A stretch of DNA of 64,000 bases, taken from positions 32,448,061 through 32,512,060 of the forward strand of contig JBCFYV010000001.1 of the NCBI GenBank assembly GCA_039000515.1, read 5' to 3'. Under the pieces are notes generated by a model. That model ran no database searches. It saw only the letters and a program-made list of their open reading frames with translations, and was not told where the DNA came from. Below are positions 57,355 to 64,000 of this stretch, in pieces; position 1 is the first letter of the stretch, and each line of letters begins with the position of its first letter. The DNA comes from Timema cristinae (taxonomy: Eukaryota > Arthropoda > Insecta > Phasmatodea > Timematidae). The position numbers and the translations under genes were made by a program.

Positions 57355-57662
57355 TAGTCCAGTTCGTGGAAATATTAGCCAGTACTGATGTACCGTTGCC
57401 CAGGGGATGCCGGAATGTACTAATAGAATCTACATTCCGCGGAGACTCTTTCCATGTCCCAATGAGATGATGGTGATAGTGAGTATGATAGTGTGGAACC
57501 AGTGGAAATTCTTAAACCTAACTTAACACTAGCTAGCCAAACCCTGGTGGCCATTGGGATAATTCACCTTTTGAGAAAATGATTCATGGTACCAGTTGGG
57601 AATCAAACCCGGGACTCCTAATCTCGTAGCCTGGTGTATTGACCTCTACATCACGGGTCCTA
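57355..57662 (-). mobile_element. SINE-E copy
   Basis: Minus strand: GGACCCGTGATGTAGAGGTC, CTACGAGATTAGGAGTCCCG, B-box GGGTTTGATTCCCAACTGG, CATTGGGACATGGAAAGAG, AACGGTACATCAGTACTGGC. Confidence 0.85.
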
Positions 57663-58084
57663 TTATTGGTGATGTGTACACACAAAACATTCATTCATTT
57701 GTGAAGTATTTATAAAACAGTGGTCAAAGGGGAAACAAGATTGGGGGAGGAGGGGGGGAAGGGAGGTAGGACACATTACAGGTAGGCCTGCAGTTTTAAC
57801 AATCTGTATTTTCCCTCGCAACACTCTACCTCACGACGATGGTTGACGTTTTTTTTATACCCGTTCCGTAATTCAATGGCTTGAAAAACAACTGAAAAAT
57901 GTAAGTATAGTTGTTCGATAGCAAGTGTATGGGCAAATTTAACTTATTTTTGTTGTGTTACGTTGGTTTGAACTTGTCAGATGGTTACACCATTGGCGTT
58001 AAGTTGAGAGTTCTAGGAATGCGATCAAGAGTGGTATTTTTACAGTTTTATAACACATTTTTTTTTAGCAAAAAAAAATATTGC

Positions 58085-58300
58085 TCCAGTACAAACATAG
58101 ATTTTAATTTTCTTCACATGGTGATATCAAAAGTTATTGAATATCTGTCATGACCTATCGGCATTAGATGACAAACTTTTAAGATGAAGAAAAAAGTTTG
58201 CATTAAATTCCAGGACATCTTTGATAGATATTAAAAAACGGTTGATATTACCATGTGAAAAAAATTAAACAATCTTTCTACTGAAGAACTATTTGATTTA
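58085..58300. mobile_element. foldback repeat F, copy 2
   Basis: Left arm GATTTTAATTTTCTTCACAT then GGTGATATCAAAAG; right arm TTGATATTACCATGTGAAAA then AAATTAAACAATC. The arms pair over about 35 well-matched bases and more weakly for about 70. Confidence 0.7.
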
Positions 58301-58639
58301 TCTTGACCAAACAAATATTTTGATATAAAAACTGCAAAAGTACTGCGCTTAACTCGCGTCCCCTACACTTCCACCGTAAAATTAGAAGCTAAACCCTTTC
58401 TGTTAACTGCACTGTTCTAAGTTATGTTCATTTTTTAAGGTTTTTACTTCAATTATTCCACCATTCAAATATTCACGGTATTTTATTTGTTTGAGATTTA
58501 ATTAAGGTAGTAATTTATGGTTCAGTGTAAATAATAGTTATTAGATACATTAATTTATATTACTAAAACACACCTTTTTCTCAAGGGGCACCTACTTTAT
58601 ATTAAACTAGACTTTTATAAGTTATATATATATTTTTTA

Positions 58640-58830
58640 CACACCTTATTACCCGTTAGTGCTATACACATTTAATTACTCTGATGAAGTAGGGATGAAG
58701 AAAGTATAATTTAGATAGAATATAATCCGAAATGACGTGGAGGAAGAGTGGGATATCGTTGAGAAAATACACTATCAGCACACTTGACTGGGATTTGAAC
58801 CCTAGCTTCCCATTATGACAAAATCAGAGT
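58640..58830 (-). mobile_element. SINE-B copy, diverged
   Basis: Minus strand: GGTTCAAATCCCAGTCAAGT, CACTCTTCCTCCACGTCATT, tail ACGGGTAATAAGGTGTG. Confidence 0.7.
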
Positions 58831-59002
58831 ATACGAGTTTTACGTTTATTCTATGTGCCCAGCAGTTTAGATTTAATTAGTTTATTTATGTTGCGAATAG
58901 TCATAAGAAAAGATTAATAAACACAGAGAGAGAGAAGACTATCTAGTAAAAGGTTTTAAAAATTTTGAAAATTTAATCTACAATATATCATTTTTATTTG
59001 GT

Positions 59003-59255
59003 GATCCGCCTCGGTGGCGTAGTTGGCTAACGCGCTTGTCGTGTTGAGCTCGACTGCTGTGGACGGGGAGATCGAGGTTCGAATCTCGGTCGGCTGAACT
59101 GGGGATGGTTTTTCCTAAATGGTTTTCCACTCTCCCTCCACGTAAATGCGGGTTCACTTCCTTTAATTAAACCCTCCCAATTCCTAATCCATTAGCGTAA
59201 TTAGTACTTAAAGCGTATAACCCGAACGGGTAGTAAGACGGGTGCTAAATATTAT
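59003..59255 (+). mobile_element. SINE-B copy, best full-length example (B1 head)
   Basis: Complete: CCGCCTCGGTGGCGTAGTTG (A-box region), GCTAACGCGCTTGTCGTGTT, GGGGAGATCGAGGTTCGAAT (B-box), CTAAATGGTTTTCCACTCTC, CCTCCACGTAAATGCGGGTT, CCATTAGCGTAATTAGTACT, GCGTATAACCCGAACGGGTA, GTAAGACGGGTGCTAAATAT. The anticodon arm is too long and the 3' half too divergent for a functional tRNA. Confidence 0.92.
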
Positions 59256-59822
59256 GTATTATTTATTTTGTGTATATAAATATATATGCATTGATCATTA
59301 AAATATCTTATCACAAGGCATATACATATATTTATTTATTAACCAGACAAGCAATGAACACTATCTCTTTCATCAGAAAAAAAAGGACGCACGTCATTTC
59401 AAGGATGAGTGGATCAGAATCAGGATCTGTGTCTTTGGGAAGACAGGTCCTGATCATCGATGCGGTTCAATTGTCCGACTGGAGTAGTCACGTTTGAAGA
59501 TTTACTTAATATGAAAAACAATTGCCTGAAAGAAAAGGAAGTTTCCTCTTGAATAGGTTCCAACGATTGTTTATTTGTTTGGTTGGTTAGTTAGGTTTGG
59601 ACGTTAAGTATTTTGTTTTTAAATGTAGGGGAGCAGTGCTTTTAAAAAAACCACTAAGTAAGTTCCATGATTGTACTTTTTTTTTTTTTTGTAAATTCAT
59701 TTATTTGAGTTAGTTACTAATTTTTTAAAAAAAACTAAGAATAAAGCAAATGCTTATAGAGTGATATAATCAGCCTTAATACGAGGCAATGATCAAATGT
59801 TAAAATAAACAGTTAAAGGAAT

Positions 59823-59823
<1 letters not shown>

Positions 59824-59858
<35 letters not shown>
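59824..59858. repeat. (AC)n microsatellite
   Basis: About 17 uninterrupted CA units. Confidence 0.92.
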
Positions 59859-59861
<3 letters not shown>

Positions 59862-60024
59862 GATACTTGCCTTTGACTAATTATACAAATACACATATAC
59901 ATGCACATGAACTTGACTTTATATATTCACACGGTATAATAATAGTTAAAGGCAAAGTCCTATATGGCGTAGGAGTAGATCAAGTGACGTTCAAACTAGC
60001 GGGTCGACTATATATCAATCAAAT

Positions 60025-60242
60025 CAATGGTCACGTGAACTAAGACGCCAACCTCGTATGATCTGCTTTTCAAGTGAAGGGATTCGACTCCAGTCCTGGT
60101 GTTCTGAGAATTGGCCTTCTTAATTTGTTTTCCTCTTTACCCCCCACACAAATTCGGGTACCTTTTATCTAAAATACTACCTTCCTCATTAATAAATTAT
60201 TAGTGTGAGTATATGGATGGCACGAATGGGTAGTAAGATGTG
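60025..60242 (+). mobile_element. SINE-B copy, diverged
   Basis: ATTCGACTCCAGTCCTGGTG, TTTTCCTCTTTACCCCCCAC, and tail CACGAATGGGTAGTAAGATG. Confidence 0.72.
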
Positions 60243-61084
60243 AAAACATAAAAAAACTGCATATATATTTGATACAATATGTGTAAATAATAATCACTTT
60301 TTGCATTTCTTTGGACGGCACGTGACTGCCAAAAACGAGGCGGTACTGTTCAAAACATGAATAATTAAAGTGTATTTTATATATACATATTGTGAGGCTA
60401 ATATTAAACATCCACAGGTTGATTATGGTAAATTTAAAGTGTCACTAAAAGTTCGTCCATTCCATTTACATTTGACTACTTTGTGTTTTAGTATTTTCCT
60501 TTATTTAGTTACTTGTTCACGCGAATGTAAATATGTTCACTTGAAAATAAGATTGAAAATTATTCATAGGGGCAATTCTGCTACGTTCCATCCAGCTTCC
60601 CATTGAATACCTGAACCCTGGTTCCAAAAAAGAAGGCCCACTAATCTTGTGACCAACACTTACATTCTTTAAGGATGCAAAAGTAACCTTTTATGTCTTT
60701 TTGTCTAGCTTTCGACTTGACTTTTCGTTTTGTTTATTCAACTCACACTTGAATTTATGATGTAATATTTATTTCATGAAGCTGTATGTAAAAGAGAACT
60801 AGCAAAGAATCTCACTAAAGACTACACATGGTTTGAATACGAAATCATAAGGGGATGTCCTTGAAAATAAATTGCTTGGAAGAAAAACAATCTTTTAGAG
60901 CGCGTTGTATGCTGCTTGCACCTGGTCAAAAGTTGGTCCGTGAAATTCTACTTTCACATGCTATGAATAATGTATTTTAATTTGAGGTGTAACTTAATTA
61001 TAACGTCGATGTTAATGAAACCAACATTGGTTGCGGGAGTAGTTACTTTTATAATAATACATACATACCTAATCAGCCCTTCCC

Positions 61085-61295
61085 TTATGGGGTAGGCAAT
61101 AAACTATGCTTATATCTCAAAAACAACTTCGTACTTAAGCTATCCTCACTTTCACCACCCTTTCTTATACTTGCATTCTACCTCCACTTCATCAACATCC
61201 ATACACCGAGCCATACGTGTTCTTTTATTCTTTCAACTCTTTTTCACACATTCGTCTACTACATTTAACCACATGTTAACATGGCTAACCTGCCT
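61085..61295 (-). mobile_element. LINE ORF2 fragment, decayed
   Basis: The minus-strand frame reads WLNVVDECVKKS then ARCMDVDEVEVECKYKKGW, resembling the C-terminal W...CxxVxxVxxxCxxRxxW region of LINE ORF2, followed by the plus-strand motif AGCCCTTCCCTTATGGGGTA in the 3' part. Clade unknown. Confidence 0.45.
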
Positions 61296-61554
61296 TTTGA
61301 TCCACACACGTGTCAAAAAACCTCACTAGCCTAAATATTTAGTGAATTAGCAAAACTTTTTTTTGTGCATGTTGAACTTTTGATTCGAAACGATTAATAA
61401 ATAAATCTACAAAATCGTACAAACCTTCTCATAAAGTTAGCTTTTTGAATCATATTATTTCAAAAAGGCTTTCAGTAAACCGTACCCTTATGTTTGTTTT
61501 CTAAGGAAAACTTACTTATCCTCTTATTAATCGCAATAAATACTCTTCATTTAA

Positions 61555-61660
61555 CAATTTCATGAAATTCCAGGACACCCTTGACAGATTATCAAGAAAT
61601 GTTTATATCACCATGGAAGAAAATTAAACTCTATGTTTCTACCGAAATAACATTTGACTT
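61555..61660. mobile_element. foldback repeat F, copy 3 (right arm)
   Basis: AAATTCCAGGACACCCTTGA, CAGATTATCAAGAAATG, TTATATCACCATGGAAGAAA, ATTAAACTCTATGTTTCTAC; matches the right half of copies 1 and 2. Confidence 0.6.
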
Positions 61661-62579
61661 ATTTTGACAACAAAAAAAGTTTTGATGTAAACACTGGTAA
61701 TTTTGCAGTTTTTACACCAAACCTTTTTGTAGGTAAAAATTATAAAACTACTGCTCTCAACCCGCCCTCCCTAAACATCTTAAACGCACGGTCCTGGGTT
61801 GAATTAATAATTTGTAATGAACATAAGCCTTTATCGTATTAATTGAACTGATTCAGAAGTTCATAGACATAATATAATCGCTGTTACCTCCAGCTATAAT
61901 AATGCTACCGGATTTTAAAGTAGAGTTATATAATTCCTTATGCAACTTTGTTATAATCGTCAAATAGTTTGGCATCACGATTTCCGTGACAAGTATAAGC
62001 CATTCCTGACAGAGATCGTAATTTGTGTTTGATAAAGTTACGTAACTTAAGTATTGCTTCTCTGAGCTTTCAAACGGTTTTTTATTTTTTCGTGTTGCCT
62101 AGAGTAAAAATTGAAGAACTTTGCCTCAACCACGGAGCTGACTTAAAATAACGAATAAATACTTCCATTTTCCAATATACATAGTTTTAAAAAAATACCT
62201 GGATGAACTCTGTTTATTTTTTACTCTTTGAGTTTTTTTAAATTAATCTGGATTTAAAACCTTTTCTATCCTAATTTATTTTTTATGTTTTTGACTGTAA
62301 AATTCAAACCACCATTTTAGCTATTTATTTAATATTTATATTCTATATTCTTCTTTAGTATCATATTCGTTAACCTTGATTTGGATAATTAATTATAGTA
62401 AAGCTAAGAAAAAGTTATCCAAAATATTGGTTGAAAATAACTGATGTCAACCTATTCGGAAATTATTATTTTGTGTTTAGTAATAGTATATTATCAATAA
62501 AAAGGGTTGTAAAGTGCTTCTAATATAATTATATAATTACATATTGGTATAATTTATTTTCTTAAAATAAAATCAACAG

Positions 62580-62760
62580 CCAATCTCAGTGGCCTTAGGG
62601 TAAAGTTCTAGCCTCATGACCCGATGTTAGTGGGTTCAAACCCAGCTGGGATTGACGGATTTTTCTTGAGATATAAAAATCCTTAGCATAACTTCCTTAG
62701 GAGGGGGATGTAAAGCAGTTGGTCCCATGTCTATCGTGTCATGTAAAAAAACCTGTCGGG
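62580..62760 (+). mobile_element. SINE-D copy, 5' half
   Basis: CCAATCTCAGTGGCCTTAGG, GCCTCATGACCCGATGTTAG, B-box GGGTTCAAACCCAGCTGGGA, GGATTTTTCTTGAGATATAA, TTGGTCCCATGTCTATCG. Confidence 0.82.
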
Positions 62761-62761
62761 A

Positions 62762-62850
62762 AAAATACCCTTGGTATCAGCTGGGTATCGAACACGGAAC
62801 CCTTAGGCTCGATAGCCAGGTGAACTTGACCACTACACAATGGGTAAGTT
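62762..62850 (-). mobile_element. SINE-E-like head fragment
   Basis: Minus strand: CCCATTGTGTAGTGGTCAAG, CTGGCTATCGAGCCTAAGGG, B-box TTCGATACCCAGCTG. Confidence 0.6.
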
Positions 62851-62867
62851 TACCAATAAAGTAATAA

Positions 62868-62915
62868 CCATACATGCGTATGACATGAACGGGTAGTAAT
62901 ACGTAGTGAAAAAAT
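62868..62915 (+). repeat. SINE tail fragment
   Basis: GCGTATGACATGAACGGGTA then GTAATACGTAGTG, the shared A/B tail only. Confidence 0.6.
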
Positions 62916-62985
62916 ACATGCGTATAGCCGGAGCGGGTTTGTGTATATGTATATATATATATTTTATATTATATATATATACATT

Positions 62986-64000
62986 TTTATTGTATATGAA
63001 ATCTAAACAACTTTCAGATTTGTCCATTCAAATTTGTTTGTAAGTGAATATTTCTTAAAATTGTTCAAACATAATATCTAAAATCATATTATATTAACTA
63101 AAGCTGTAAATGTAATATAAATATACACTATGTATATTGAACCTTGAAATGCTGCCACAGACGTTTCAACCTTGAATATATATATTATTTTGTTTGCCAG
63201 TCGACATTTTATCAGACGGTGAGAATCCGGTTCTACACGTAGACGTGGAAAATCCCAAAGAGCTCTCCTCAAGTGTTTTATTTATTTATTTTGTGAATGA
63301 CTGTTATCTGAGGTCAAAGAGTTCATCCCGTTACTAACAGGATGGCATCGTCACTCTTTTATAGCCAATATATGTACGGTATGAATTGGTAAAGTTAGTT
63401 AATAATTTTAAGAACAGGGTTTGTAGTTAAAAACGTCTTCTTATTTATCATGAAGAACTATTTTCAGATACCCATTTTAATCTCAAAGTCAATTGTGATT
63501 TTTTTATAGTATGTCGTAAGTAAACTACCCCTAAATTAGTAGATTAAAAAAATCATACATTGTTGTTGATAAGTTAAAATAGTCCACCGATACAATATTG
63601 AACACATTCATTATAACCACTAAAAATAAATTCAAAATGAGTAATCGATAAATTACTATAAAACGAATTTTTATGTTAAAACAAATATATATTATATTTA
63701 ATGTAAAAATCTTAGCAAATACGTCCATCCATTTGGGTCAAATCTCCAGTCATTTTTTAAAATATTCAAATTTATAATCAAGTATCACTAAACTACTCTT
63801 GATCGAATTCCCTTCCCCCCCCCTTCCCCTAAAAAACAACAGTATACAGGTTTATTTCGTTTTGTCTCATCGTAAACAATCATATATAAATTTTAAACAA
63901 AAGAGTTAGAGGCAATTAAAAAATATTTGGAATTCTCTAAAATCACTCGTAAGTAAACTAGCCTTCGACGAATTTTTACCCCTAAACCAAGTATACACTT
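62986..64000. other. AT-rich DNA, no gene seen
   Basis: Open frames at 63084-63272 and 63531-63728 on the minus strand have low-complexity AT-driven products. A poly-C run lies near 63814. Confidence 0.5.

Noticed and set aside
59003..59100. tRNA gene candidate
   Set aside because: A- and B-box-like motifs are present but the spacing and long anticodon region fit a SINE head, and the same sequence recurs with the SINE body. The same applies to the other tRNA-like heads in the window.

Overview
This is a eukaryotic nuclear window, AT-rich and dominated by dispersed repeats, most likely from an arthropod and probably an insect. The grounds are the single recognisable host gene (a multi-exon glutaredoxin-domain cysteine-rich protein resembling insect GRXCR1-type genes, with GT-AG introns of 7.6 and 29.5 kb), four tandem units of the arthropod telomere motif TTAGG at 47006-47025, and abundant tRNA-derived SINEs, Helitron ends, hAT and other small DNA elements. 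I could not identify the species.

Host gene: three minus-strand exons lie at 43474-43707 (glutaredoxin-like domain), 13942-14007 (22-residue linker) and 6189-6362 (four CxxC motifs, stop). All three junctions are phase 0 and have GT/AG borders, so they splice into one 157-residue C-terminal region. The 5' exons were not found. A GC-richer open patch at 53131-53310 is a weak candidate for one, otherwise they lie outside the window. Everything between 6.4 and 43.5 kb is therefore intron.

Mobile elements: at least five tRNA-derived SINE families are present, called here SINE-A to SINE-E. SINE-A (about 280 bp, 8 copies) and SINE-B (about 250 bp, about 30 copies or fragments) have different tRNA-like heads but the same 3' tail, ending in a TAA/AAT repeat. 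Seven of the eight SINE-A copies have target-site duplications (TSDs) of 11-14 bp, and several sit inside older SINEs, which gives a relative chronology. DNA elements include a 3.5 kb transposon with about 190 bp terminal inverted repeats (TIRs) and a decayed coding region (19341-22818), a hAT deletion derivative with a perfect 8-bp TSD (36159-37527), hAT-type MITEs (3817-4156, 49475-49781), a compact near-palindromic MITE (30731-30905), a TTA-flanked 526-bp MITE (44812-45337), two-copy MITE families at 28.2/55.8 kb and 24.7/57.0 kb, and a three-copy foldback repeat (45.8, 58.1, 61.6 kb). A non-autonomous Helitron lies at 2664-3148. Other Helitron ends split a decayed LINE ORF2 at 50.5-51.9 kb.

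Tandem repeats include a 63-bp minisatellite (24968-25404), a 410-bp tract of pure A/T triplets that repeatedly switches strand (11912-12322), and several microsatellites. The rest is AT-rich intron or intergenic DNA with no recognisable gene. SINE and MITE boundaries without a TSD are approximate (about 10-20 bp).
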